A DNA stretch of 64,000 nt, from positions 248,001 to 312,000 of the forward strand of contig VZTI01001819.1 of NCBI GenBank assembly GCA_013397865.1, in the 5' to 3' direction. The stretch comes from Struthidea cinerea. Lineage: Eukaryota > Chordata > Aves > Passeriformes > Corcoracidae. Made by a program: the position numbers and the translations under genes. Of this stretch, positions 45,078 through 58,100 are shown in pieces (within the stretch, counting starts at the first letter, position 1; each line of letters opens with the position of its first letter). Under the pieces are notes generated by a model, which ran no database searches, was not told the origin of the DNA, and saw only the letters and a list, made by a program, of their open reading frames with translations.

Positions 45078-48000
45078 TTTTTTGGTAATTTTAATGAAAA
45101 AAACAACAAATAAAATGAGCAAAATGTATTCTGTGATTCAGCATTCTTGATGTTTTTATTTATTCATTTATGCCTCATTGCTTGTCTTGTGTCTTGTAAT
45201 GTGTCTCCTGGCCATTAATTAGAATTATTGAAGTTCTTTTATGTTCAGATAGGAACCTTGTTTAATTTCATTATGTAGTTTTCTCCTTGCAGTGTCATAA
45301 ATCCCTGTGTTTACTTGTAATTTCTCACACTTGCATATTACGTGGCAGAACTGGCAGAGGGAAAATGGCGAGAGGATGCTGAGAAACCCTCCATGCCCTG
45401 TCTGGGAGCTTGCTCATCCTGCTTCCCAACTGCTCTTTTGGCCTAATACAAGCTGTATTCAACCTATTCTTTATAGGATGAGGGACAGCTTGGGGTTTTT
45501 TTGCACTCTTGCGCTCTTCAAGAGGCTTTTAAAATCTCCCAACCCATCAACCCCAAACTAAAATCCAGTTTGGTATTGGAAAGAACTAGACCCTTGCATC
45601 ATTTTTACTGACCTCCATGTGAACTGGTCTCTTAAGAGGGCTGAGACTGCTGAGTAATGATCTATTATTTTTTCAGAGGCATTGACTGGGAGTAGCTGAA
45701 CACTTACTGTTGAGTAGCCCTGAATTCAGTCTGGGCCAGGGAGGATAAGGTCCTACTCCATCCCAGCAGTCAGCCTTGGCCTTCATCAGCACCTTTTTCA
45801 CATGTATTTCGTCCTGTTTCCCAAAACATACCCTTCCTACCCCTGGCTCTTCTCCTGTTCCTCCTCTCCAAGCTTGCTGCCCTCCTTCTCAGTATGAGCT
45901 AGACTGCTTCCTCAATAACCTTTTGCTTCCTGAGCACTAGACAGGAAAAAACAAACATCCCTGGAGATACTCCCTAGCTTCCAGTTAGCAAAATCTTCTC
46001 AATTCCTTCCCAATGTCTTCAAAGCTGGAAGAAACGAGTAGAGGGAAAATCCTTCTCTCCTATCCTGTCCCTTACTGGGCTCTGCATGATTGCTGTACCC
46101 CGAGGCTCCCAAAATCCCTCCATCTTGAGCTGCCATGCACACATGGCTTCTGTTTTGTTTTCCACATGACTCAGGCAGAGCTGACCTTTACTCTAGACAT
46201 ACCATGGAGTTCCTCAGTGCTGTGATGCTGGTGAAATGGGTATCACAATTTTTTACATACAAACAAAATTCATTAATTTCTTCCTAGTCCCACTTACAGA
46301 AATGCATTCTTCTGCCTACAAATGTCCTGCCAGATAATTTCATGAGATGCTGACCAATGGCATGGAAAATTTGAGATTGAATTTCATCAGTGACAAGTAC
46401 TGGTGTAAAGGAATTTATCGCGTATGCACATGTGTGCATGTGTTTGGAACACAGATGCAAGCTAGATGTGTGTAGTTACAGCAAATGAAGCCAAAGGGAA
46501 GAAATGAAATTAAAATTAGAGTTCTTTGAATAGCACAAGCATGGTGCAGGGAAATATTTGTAGAACTATATGACAACATGAAACCCCCCAAACTCTCTGA
46601 AAAAGGGTGAATCAATACCATTGAAAAACGTTCTTGGATTTGGTGCTTACACCAACTGCTGATATATTGGTTTAATGCCTTTTTTTTTTTGGTAAGCTCT
46701 TTCTACAGAAAGACATAGATTCCATTATTTCAGCAGCATACATTGATGGTCTAGATGTACCAGCACAGTCCCAAAAGGAGTTTCTGTCTCATCTCATTTT
46801 ATAGGAGCCGTGGTTCCCATTGCACCTGCCCTGCAGGTGCAGTTGTTTCCAATCATGTGGTGTAATGTATCTTGTCTGGCCATGGATGCTCAGCCTCAGA
46901 GGTTATGAAGACCTGAATTTTTTCCCCTGCAACACTGCAACATGCACACAACATCTGCAACAAAACCCCTGTGGCAGAGGGACAAAGCTGGGGCCAAAGT
47001 ATTCTTGGCTGAGAAGAAGCAGGCACTGAAAATAGATCCAATGGCTCCACAGTCTGATCACACGTTGCCTTTGAGAAAGCATTTCCACTCTAACCTACAC
47101 AGACACACTTCAGAAACCATTATTCCCAAATATATCTGTTTGCTGTGATGGAGAGCTGTGATTCCAGAAAGAGAAATGTGTTATTGCAAATGAAATCTGT
47201 TCAGGAGTTTGCTATCACTTTCAGGGCAAATGTGCTCAGATACAGCAATGGGTGGCAGTATAAACTTCTGAAACACAGAGAGCTGTGCTCAGAAGTGCTG
47301 GCTGAGTCTGCTGGACATGGCAGCTGCGCTGTGCCTGTGCCAGCAGCCCCCAGTCCAGCTGCGCAGCAGGACGCTACGAGAGGGCGCGGCCATTCTGCCG
47401 CACGCTGCCTGCCTTTGGAAAGACATCCAGGAGGACAGGCTAGGAAGGAGATGTGATGTGTGCCTCTCATTCCTCACACTTTCCAGACTAGGAAAATGGG
47501 ACTGCAAAAACCTTCTTCTGTCCTGTCTGACACAGCCAAAAGGAACTGAATAATTTAGTGCCTCCCCAGACTGTCCCTCCAGACAGTATTCAAAGGCAGC
47601 CTCTAATCTATTTGTTTCTTTGTTCCCTTCTTGATGAAGAAGTGTGGGAGAACTACATTTATACCAATTTATTATACAGGTTTTACTGGTTTATTTAGTT
47701 AAATGTAAGAAACAGTGAGGTTCCTTCCAGAGTAAGGTATAATGAAGCAAGAAGGGTCAAAGGGCGTTTGCCTTTAACCAGCACTGTACAAGGAGGGAAC
47801 TCCCAGGACCCTGGTGTCTGTTTGTTTAGAGCAAAAGCAAATAACATTGTAACTTTGGAGATATTCAGAAAGGGGGGCACATCAGCAGAGAGAGCACGGT
47901 GATATGATGGGGGTTGAAATGGCCGTCAGCTCCTCGTATGCATCCTGAAATCAGGATCTCCCTTGGGTAATGTAAGTTAATGCAACGAGAATTACAGCAA

Positions 48001-49549
48001 GTTAGATACTATTTTGATCATAATCTTCTTTCATTTTTAGCTACTGGAAATGAACGTGTGACTAAAAAGCATCTATTGTTCATTCCTATCCAGCTCTGAC
48101 ATCTCTCACCCACTTCCCCAGGAACAATTTCCCTCATATATTTTACCTTGAAAACTACCCCCGTTCATGAATTGACTGAGCGTTATCACTCATCTTGTTC
48201 CTGAACTCACCTAACCTTTTTCGTCACAGGTGAACATACAATATTAGCTTCACCGGAAGCCATTAATCTTTGTCCAAAAAAGTCAGTAGTGCCCGTACAG
48301 CATCAGACACCAGATAACACAACAGATCATCACAGAAGATATTTAAAGGTATTTCATTTGTGACAGCGAAGATAAATACTTAGCAGCTCATAGACCAGCG
48401 AGTCTCTCTGTTTTCCAGAAAAGAAAAGTTGATCTCAGAAAGAAGCCAAGGAAGGGTCACAATCTGTTACGTCTCACAAGGTAAATGCCATCAAAGTGAA
48501 ACACATCACAGATGGTGAATGTGCCCCAGGGGCTTCCTACAAATCTTTCACGTGGCCATGAAATGCTGCCGTCTGCTCCTCAGGTCCTCTTATGCACAAA
48601 ACCCCTCCTCTCCTTGTATCATCACCTCGTTCTCCTGTGACACAGTAAATTCCAGGGAAAACTTTATAGCCTCTAACTTACAACAGCATTTTTATTACAC
48701 TTACCTTACTTTGATATTTGGAGACAAGCAAAGTGGGAAATGAGACACAGAGGGAACCTACCTTCCACAGCTGCTATCACAGGTGGTTCACATGTTGGTC
48801 TTAAGTGACCCTTCTAATTGAATAGATAGAAATTCACATTTATCTCCAGGTATTAGGCTTTTTTCCTTCTTTGGTTAAAAATTTAGAATGTAAAATCTGA
48901 TGGAGGGTTACAGCTTCTTACTTATTATTTCAAATGAGGAAGTTCTTGTAAAATTTGTTTATTCCATGTCTCATTAAATAAGTCGACAATAAAATGTATT
49001 TTGGAAAGATTTGGGAGAATGGAGTGAATCTGAGTGGAGGAATAAAAGATCTTCAACTTGTTATAGACCAATTTGTCTCAAAACAATACAACCACCTCCT
49101 AATTGGGGCTGAAAAGCGTTAAAATGAATTAGCTCATCTCATGCAGAATCTGTTTACTTTCTGGCACAATATGCATGTAGGTATTTGATTCGAGATGTGG
49201 CTGTAGAAACTGATATGTAGTGTGAATTAGCCCAAAAATACTTTTTCACTGCAAGCAGAATTATGGTAAAGTCCTATTTCAAATTAGCTAAAGCAATCAT
49301 GTATTTCTAATATGCAAAGAATAAAGAATATAGCATTGCCATTGGTTTTGCTTTATAGGTTTTCCCTTTCCTCAGCCCTATTCTCCTCATATCTCTTTTC
49401 AGCTTCCTCTTTCTGTAATTCAGACAAGTAAATGGTTTTATCCTGAGATACAGACATGCACAAACCAAACAGAACATGAACTCTGGCCATTTAAAACAAG
49501 CAAATATATATGAAATTTACAGTTGCTCCTCTTTTATTTCTGTATGGAT

Positions 49550-49624
49550 AAATATATACATACATATTATATATACACATATACATATACATATGTATAT
49601 ATATATATACATACACACATATAA
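49550..49624. repeat. TA/CA-rich alternating microsatellite
   Basis: An imperfect (TA)n/(CATA)n tract of alternating purine and pyrimidine. Likely length-variable. Confidence 0.85.
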
Positions 49625-52600
49625 AGCCACATAAGCTCATACAAATATATAAATATAAACATTCATAAAATTCTAAATACCAGATCTTTTTAAGATGTTG
49701 TCAATGCTGCATAAACTTATAAATATTTTACAAAATTCATTTTGACATATTCAAACCCCAAAGCATGACATTCATCTGCTTCTCTTACTGTTCAGTCATG
49801 ATTTATTTCCTATCTGGCAAAACTGATTTATCACCTCTATTGTGATTGGGATTATGTCACTTTTTAATACACTAAAACCTTGATTTTTACCAAAGCTAAT
49901 TTCCTTTTAATATTTGTCTGAAGCAGTCTATTACAATATACTCCTCCAGGATCTGCATTTAAATTGATTTGTCATTATTTTCTGTTCCATTGACCTAAGC
50001 CCTGTCCTCTGCAAATGTTTTAGTGCCAAGCTCTGCAGTGGGCGTGATGATGCTCCGTTGCAAGGAGGAAGCCAAGTATGGCAATGACAGGTGCAGAGCC
50101 CTTCTGACAAGCAGACTCCTCTGTGTTTCTGATAGCTCTCACCTATGCAGGTGAGTTAGTGTGGGTCACAAAGGATACGTGAGCCACGCAACAACCACAG
50201 AGACTTTCAAAGAGATTCTGGCTGAGCAAGTTAATACTTGTTAATACAAGTTGTCTAGTCCTGGTCAGGATCTGGGCTCCCGTTCAGGGGTAAAGGCTGA
50301 GGTGATGTTACTCCTCATGTAGAGCAGAAATTTTCTTTAGATTTTTCTCTTAATTGCCACACTGCAAGCAACCTAGTGCCTGCTACTAATAAAAAGGGCT
50401 ATTGAACCCCATACTGAGAAAAGAACATTGCTGACTCAGCTGCTATCACCAATTTTCTGCAATTCCCTTATTGAGCATTAAGGCATTTTATTCAAGAACA
50501 GCCCATCTTTGTGAGCTGATAACCCCGTAACACACAGGAGAAGAAGCAGAGACCCAGCCACAACCCTGAGCACTCACGTCCCCAAGTGCTGAGGCCAGCA
50601 GAGGCACTAGCCTCTCCTATCCACCTGCCTGCTCAGCTTCTCCTTCTGGGAAGAGCTGGGAACAGCTCACTGAGCAGCACTGGCAGCTTTGGCAGGCAGA
50701 TGCCTCTTTTACACTTGCAAATGGTCAGTTGCCTATAAATAGGATCATCTGTCAAGTGAGATGAGGGTACCAGTGGTCTAGGTACACCCCTTCAGAGCAT
50801 GTGTGTAGCCAGGATGCTGGATGGTGGTTCCTGTGGCTCTTTAGTGAGTTCTGACATGTGGATCACAGCTGCAAAGCTGCATAGGGTATGTTTGTTACCT
50901 TGTCCTTGAGTTAAATGGTAAAACAGGGATTCACTACCCTTATCCAAAGAAACAAAAGCTAGACTTTTCTGCTAATGATGCTAATAACCTCCTCCCAGGG
51001 AATGGGGAAGCAATTTCATTAACAGCTCATAACAACTCATTTGTATTGAAACAAATCAGTCTTTTTTTGATCCATCTTCTGAACTCTGTTCACTTATGCC
51101 ATGCTTTGTAAATATTTTTTAATCCCTGTTACTTTCTTTCAAATTTTCTCCAGTGCTTCTCAATTCCTTCAAAACAGGATTTAATACTCTAACCAAAATT
51201 CAACAGTATTGAACCAAGTGAAACAAGAACCTCTGTAGCATACAGGACATGTCCCCACATCCCCAGCATTTGACTTTCTCAGTGACATCACTGAGTACTC
51301 AGCCAGTCACTGTCACTTTAAGGCATTATGAAACCTTTCTGCCTAGCTCACTTGTTAATATTTAGTGTTTGAGTGTTCGCCTGAGATTCAGAGGGTAATT
51401 TCTGCCGTCTCAGACAGAATGTGGGTGGAAGTGGCTAAGTTGAAGACAGCAAGATTCAGAGAGTCTGTATCCCACCACTGCCCAAAAATGATAGTCTGGT
51501 TCCTAAAACAGGCAGACAAGCACACAAAAAGCATCCTGCCCTGTGCCCGAGACCTGCTGGGGTTCGTACCTAGGACAGCGACAAACACCATCTCCACCCA
51601 AGTCTGTTAGAAGTCCTTAGGCACTTGACACAGAGCAAAATGCAGTGCCCATGGAGATTTCTACTGAGCAGCCTGGATGGGGGAGGGTGAGCCATGTCTC
51701 AGATACACGAGTTTGATTTTTATCGATCTGAAGACTTCTCCCTTCTATGGGTAATTTGTTTTAGCTTGGCTTGCCATGTCAAGTCCAATAATGTGTGCAT
51801 GCCGCAATTTAAGATTGTGTATACATGGATGATTACACAGCACAATAATTTGTTAAGCCACACTAATTTAATGATATGCTAATACATTCACTATTAGATT
51901 TCCTCTTTCCTTAAGAGCATGTGATTTAGCGTGTGTTGATTTAGCATCAGGTTGACTCTCCTTTAGCTTGTGATCACATTTTCTTTGCTCTACTTTTTCT
52001 CAAAAGAATATTCTGTCACATCTGAGTACAGCATTTGGTATAGCATTCAGTATAACATTTTTCATTTTTTCTTCACTGAATTACATCACACTGAATTTAG
52101 AAAGCACGCCTGTCTTCTTGGTTTCACTGTGAATTTTGATCATATCCTCTACAGAACCTGTAACCATTCCCAGGTCAATGAGTATAATACTCCCAGGTCA
52201 ATGATGATTTTTTTAGTAAATCATCAAAGTTTTCAATGAAATTGCTGAATAGTACTGAGAGCAGGTTAGATTTTTCTCCCTCTCACACTACAAAAGGCCT
52301 TCAGATTTCACAAGAGGTCAAACATATGTATATTTAAAATAATATTTTTAGCTGCATCAGTTTTAATTTTACAAAAAATTCATTTAGACAATATTTTCCT
52401 AGTTTTATATGAAAATGGTACTCTGGAACAGAATCAAAAGCCTCAATGAAGTGACGATCTATCACAGCCTACTGTTTTTACCTAATTCCTTAGGCCATTC
52501 TTCCTGTTAAAGAGGAAAATTAAATTGGCTGACATGATAGGGTGGTGGCAAACCAGTTTTTATCACTGCATTATCCTCTAGCTACTTATAAATTGCTTGT

Positions 52601-54949
52601 TTAAGAAGTCATGGCAGAATCCATGCAGGGATTGTGTTAGGGCTGCAATAGGTTATGTAAGGTACTTGTCTACATTTCATAATTTTCACACTTCAGCTGT
52701 ACTGCTACAGTTAAAACAATAACAGCCTTCCACAAACCCACTGTCAGTGTCAGTGCAGTTCAACTGGAATAAATATGTTAATTCCAGAGCATGTACTCTG
52801 AAATAAAATATGTCACATCTATGCCCCAGCTTTACTTGACCTTACTAGTTCATCAGCGATGCCTGTCCTCATTTATGCGGCTATGCCTATAATACTAAGG
52901 CTGACAGTCAACTGTCTGTGAAGCTGTTGTACAAGAAACAGCTCGCTCGTTAGTCCTGAGATCCTTTCCAGATTGCAGGAAGGATCAGCCTATTTTAGGG
53001 AACCCAGGAAGGCTAAGAGAAGTTAAGAGGTTACTGGAATTTTCGCTAGAAGTGATCAAGGCCTTAGTTCTGATGTAGCAGTACAGAACTGCTGTGAGTG
53101 ATGCTCCATGTCATAACATCAGTGTGAGGAGATAGACAAAAACAACCACTAAGCTGCTCTAATGACCTCTCCCTAAATTTCATTCTCATTAAAACTGCTG
53201 ACATATAGCTGGAAAATTTTAAGCCTTCCACAACAGGTATTAGAGACGAAAATTCCTTCATAGAAGCGATGAGCCATCAGAGTATCGATGTTGAATTTTA
53301 TTGGTTTTACTGTCAAGACCTTTCACAGCCTCTTTGTACACCACCTGTCCATGGTGTACCTAGCACCAGTCATTATATAAGGAGATGTCATCTTCCACCT
53401 TCAGCTGGCTCAGGACATCAAAATTCATCATCTCTGTGTTAAATTTTCAAACAAACATCTTTCTTGAACTCAATCCCTTTTTGGGAAGACATCCCTGAGG
53501 GTATCTTCCACTTCATTATCCCCTCTTTTTCTGATGGCTGCAAAACAAATGGCAACCGATGGGATGCCGGGATGCTGCTCTTCATTTTAATTAATAGCAT
53601 CTCACTTTTTCCCATCAGTTTCTCTCCTGTGTCTGCCTATCTGTTGTTTCTTATCTATTGGTTGGGCTGTAAACTCTTCATGGTAAGATAAAATTTTCAG
53701 TTTGTAAATGTACACTGTTCAAATGTACAAGTGGTCTGTAGCTAGAGCTCCTAAGTGTTACAATAGTATATATAATAAATGAGCAATAAAAATTTAATGA
53801 TTGAAGCAACTAAGCACTTTTCTGTGCCAAATAAATTCATATTTTTCAAATTATTTCTGATACCTCCTTTGTTTAGACTCATCTTTGTTTCATGCCTATC
53901 ATGGCTTTTATCTAATCAACAAATGTGGCAAAGTATTGATCAAATTTTCTGCTGAGTTGCTAAAGCCATTCCCAGAAGGAGACTTGTCTGCCCTGAAAGG
54001 CCCTGAAAACCGTGAAGTAGGCTAGAAGCTCTTTTTGCTTATTCTGTTGCAAACAGTAAAAACACACAGAGAGATGCTTCAGGATTCACCTTGTCAAAAC
54101 AAATCCATTCGGTTACTTCTGCCCACTAATGACTGCTTACAAGTAATTCAGTTTTTGGTTTTTTACAAGCAAGAGACTAGTACTCTTTCTGTTAATGATA
54201 CACAATGTTCTCACTCAAAATCAGTAGATGACATTGTATACCTATAGTATTAATCACTATGAATCAAAACACATCGATGGAATGCCATAGCTTATTCTAT
54301 TATTTGCCATTTTCCATCAGATTTTATATGTCTTCCTTTGATTTCAGCTAAAATCCTATCAAAATTGTTTTTATAATTGATTTCCTAACACTTCAAAGGG
54401 TAAAAGTCTAAAGTAATAATTTAGTGTTGTCTACAAACTGTCTAGTTGGAAATGTCAAATTTTAACTAATGCAAAATTTAAAATGTAATAAAGAGTGTAC
54501 TCTATTTTTTCTCAAAAAATTTAATTGCAGAATTATTTACAAGAGATGAACATAAACAATACATAAACCAGTTGAAAGAGGCAGCTTCATAAAAGAGCCA
54601 TGGGGCAAAATAGTGAAGCACATTTTCTTACAATCAGCTGGAGGTGAGTAGAGAACCATGAAAAAAGAATAACTCAATAATAAAACAATTTTCAAATATG
54701 TCTTCAAAGTAACAAATAACATTCTAGTAAAGAAGATATTACTGAGAAGCAAGAAATTATTGTAGCAATGAAACAACATACTGTACATTCAATTTAGGTA
54801 TCCTGCATGCTACTAAATAGAATTTATCAAAAGAACCATAAAAGCATGAGAAAGAGAATTACATAAAATAGTTTAATTCTAATGAAGTGTAGCTTTATAC
54901 AGATGGCGAATATTTGGCACTCAGTTCATCCTCGTTGATATGATTTCTT

Positions 54950-54984
54950 ATGTATATATATATTTATATATATTTATATATACT
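54950..54984. repeat. (TATATT)n-like microsatellite
   Basis: A short AT-only tract of TATATATT units with no sign of function. Confidence 0.85.
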
Positions 54985-56153
54985 TTTAATGATAACTAAA
55001 CAGCTAGTTTCCTGGTTCTAACATTCCTTGAAGTTCTATAGGAGGCATTTAATTTAGTCCTTAGGCCACACTTGATTATTTTGGCATGTCCATGGTAAAT
55101 GAAAGTATGAGTTTTGTCTCTGTACAGAAAATCCTGCACAGTCGTAGTGGCTTTTCTTCAGGAAAGAACAGTTCTAGAGCATATAAGCCAGGCTACTTGA
55201 AAGGGAATTTTATTTCAGTCAGGAAATTAATATATAAATTGAACTAAATAATGCATACATGCTGAGCCCTTTTAAAATGAGATGGCCATACTATTAAACC
55301 TCCAAAGGGTAAATCAAAGCATGGATATGAGCATGTGGATTCCATGGGTAATTATAAACAAAGCTGGCATTTCTTTGTGGGGACTCTTTTCAGAGACTTG
55401 AACCTACTACCGAGCCCTCTGCATGACTGGGACCTACCTGAAAGGAAAAATGAGCTCCTACAAAGTAATGGCACACTTGCTACCTTGAATGGAGAGTCCT
55501 TCCTACCTCAGACTTGCCGAGTCAGATATTGATCTGAATTATATTGATTCAGATCTGGTATTTCTCTCTGGTTTCAGTTTCTGATCATTGATTCTAATAG
55601 AACTGGGATAAGAACTTAGCCCGGAGCTCTGCAATAATCCATCTCACAAATAAGAAACTTGTATGACAGTGAAGCTTTAGGAAGGGGAAATACTGTGTTG
55701 AATGAAAGAGTGGCAAGGTAAGGAGAAGAAAATTCCTCACTAGTGGGCTGTGTTTCTGAACAATGACTATATATTCAAATAAGCCTCCCCCTCATTTATG
55801 CTTAGGTGAAAATATTCATGGTTTTGTACCTAGAGAAGTAAAAAATCCTGCCCAACAAAACCAATTTAGAAAAATAACATTTTGGCCTTAATAAAATATA
55901 GAATTAAATTGCCAGCTGATGAAAACTGTTCGGTGTTTCCTCAGTTAAAGAGCAAGCTGTGTAGACAGACTAATTTACCTTAACTACGATCTGACTTCAA
56001 AAGCCCAGTTCTCTTCTGGCAGTGAAGAGTAATGGGAGAAAAGCTGGGTGTGGAAAGGTGGAGCAGTGAACTGGCAGTCTTCTTCTGCGATCATCTTTTA
56101 TGAAATGCAATATGCATTTAATGAGAAAAGATCTAGAATACTGTTTTTAGATA

Positions 56154-56200
56154 CAGAATCATAGAATTGTTTATGTTGGAAAAGACATTCAGTAGTGAAT
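56154..56200 (-). mobile_element. Short CR1 3'-end fragment, antisense
   Basis: 'acagaatcatagaattg' followed by 'atgttggaaaagacattc' is the reverse complement of a CR1 terminus. Only about 45 bp are recognisable. Confidence 0.7.
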
Positions 56201-58100
56201 GCCATGGCCTCTTTCAGCTATTGGAATTTTATTTCATTAAGAGGAGCTGAATTAGCCTACGTTTGCTGGCCAAATTTTCTTTTGGGCAATGTTCCATTTC
56301 AATTTTGGTTTTATATTTGCTGTTCTGAACAGCCTATTATGTAGTTAAACAGCTACAGCATTATGCCATAGAGGTAGCTGCATTTCAGAGATAAATTAAG
56401 CAATTTCTGTGGATACAGAGGGCTTAATTCCTGACAGGACTGTGTATGCATATGAGTATGCCATAAAACATCTGTTCCTGAAAGATGGTCCCTGGAGGTG
56501 AACATGGTGAATAGTTGCTGATGGGCCATGGGGCTGCAGAAGGCAGTGAACCTGCCACAGCTGTCAGTGTTGAGGATAAGCTGCAAGAAAGTGGCACAAT
56601 CTACAGGAATGTGAGTGTTGCCTGTGGTTCCTGGGTCCGGTTGTCCGGAACCATGACAGTGAAAAATCATTATGTGTATATATAGATATATGTATATATC
56701 CTCTTTCTGTTCTGTGCAGTGTGAAATGGTGGCCTCTCGTCTGCTGATCCTGTCCATGCAGAGAGAGGCGTCCCCATTGCTCTGCCATAAAAGAACCCTT
56801 ACGGTTAGGGCTGAGTCTCACTAAAGAGCAGCTGCCCAAACCAAAGCACAATCATCATGCCTAAGTCCTGTGCCCCACCTCATCCCTCGTGTTAGCTGGG
56901 CTGGAGGGCAGACTCGGGGAGAGAACAGGGCGCTTGGGAAGGCTGCTTGTGCAGCAAGTACTCCGGATGGATCTCTCCCGCTAAGAAAGCGGGGGAAAAT
57001 GCACTTGCGAAGGGGAGACTTGCCAAGATTCCTGACCAAGAGGGCTCAGCTGCAGGTGCCATCAGCTCCTGTGCCTGGCACCAGCCAGGAGTCTCCTCCG
57101 GCACCCTCCCAGGGAGCTCCTCCACTGCAGGGACCTCACTGCCATTGTCAGGAGCAGAAAAGGCAGAGATTGTTCTGGAAGGTTAATTTGATGCTCATCA
57201 CTCCCTGCCTACTCCCTGGAGGGATGGTATGAGCACTGATTGCCCTCAACTCTGCTTTGCTCAGGTCTTCCTCCTGGTTCAGCGAGTCTTTGCTTCTCCT
57301 TCAGCACAGGCTCAGACTGTGAGGTCCCAGATGCTGGAAGGGTGCTGTGGAAGGAAACTCCCCAGCAGCATAGGGACAGGTGGGAGAACCCCCCACATCC
57401 CACCATGCTGGGTTACCTGTCCCAGCTGCAGCCCAGCCTGGAGTTTGTGTGTTGGCTAATAAAGTGCTTGGAGATCCTTCTGGATGAAAGGCACTGTATA
57501 AGTGTGGGTGTCAACCTGTCATACACCAGGAAGCACCTCTCTAGACATTAAGGGGTTTGTTGATGTTCCTCACCTCAAGCGCAGTGGGCGGGTGGTATCC
57601 CTAGACCATAAGATGCTCTAGGAAGAGTAATGGGAGTAAGGTTGCTTCATGATTCATTTAAGCTCTCTTACACTGAGGCCCTGGTTTCACAGGTTTTCAG
57701 TGCACACAGTTTGACATCTGGAGCTACCAAACCAGCTTCAGACCTCAAATCGGCATGCACAAACCAGCACTTGATGGGTCAGTCTCTGGTGTGCCCCTGC
57801 CACTGGTGCCAACACTGAAATGCTGAGGAGGACATCAAACCCACCACCTGGGCAGGGCAGGCTCAAGGCTTTGAGTGCAAAAGGCTGAGCTGGGCTGATG
57901 TGGAGGCCTGCTGCTCCGGGCAGGGGGCCAGGGGGAGCCTGCATGGAGAGGGCCTGGGACAGAATGGCGGCACTGCCTGAGGTGCCACGGGGCCAGGAAC
58001 CTCGCAGGGGCACTGCTTCTGCAGGCCACGAGGCGGCTGCGGGCCCTGTGTGACACACCGGACCACGTGTGACACTCCATCACGTAGCAGTTACTTGCAA
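56201..58100. other. Non-coding DNA, GC-richer than its surroundings
   Basis: 56870-58080 is GC-rich for this interval but only weakly enriched in CpG, and lacks a recognisable exon. Several overlapping frames on both strands are composition effects. Confidence 0.4.

Larger units (their letters stand above)
44090..56153. other. AT-rich non-coding DNA downstream of DLGAP2
   Basis: No exon, RNA gene or clear repeat is recognised apart from the simple sequence at 49550-49624 and 54950-54984, listed separately, and a 14-bp direct repeat (52168-52181 and 52191-52204). Part may belong to a long DLGAP2 3' UTR or its flank. The block 49060-49260 has homeodomain- and POU-like motifs. A GC-richer patch lies at 47290-47450. 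Confidence 0.4.

Noticed and set aside
50152..50160. CAG|GTGAGT splice donor on the plus strand after a possible exon (50025-50152)
   Set aside because: A perfect donor of this length is expected by chance in a window of this size, and the upstream frame has no recognisable protein.
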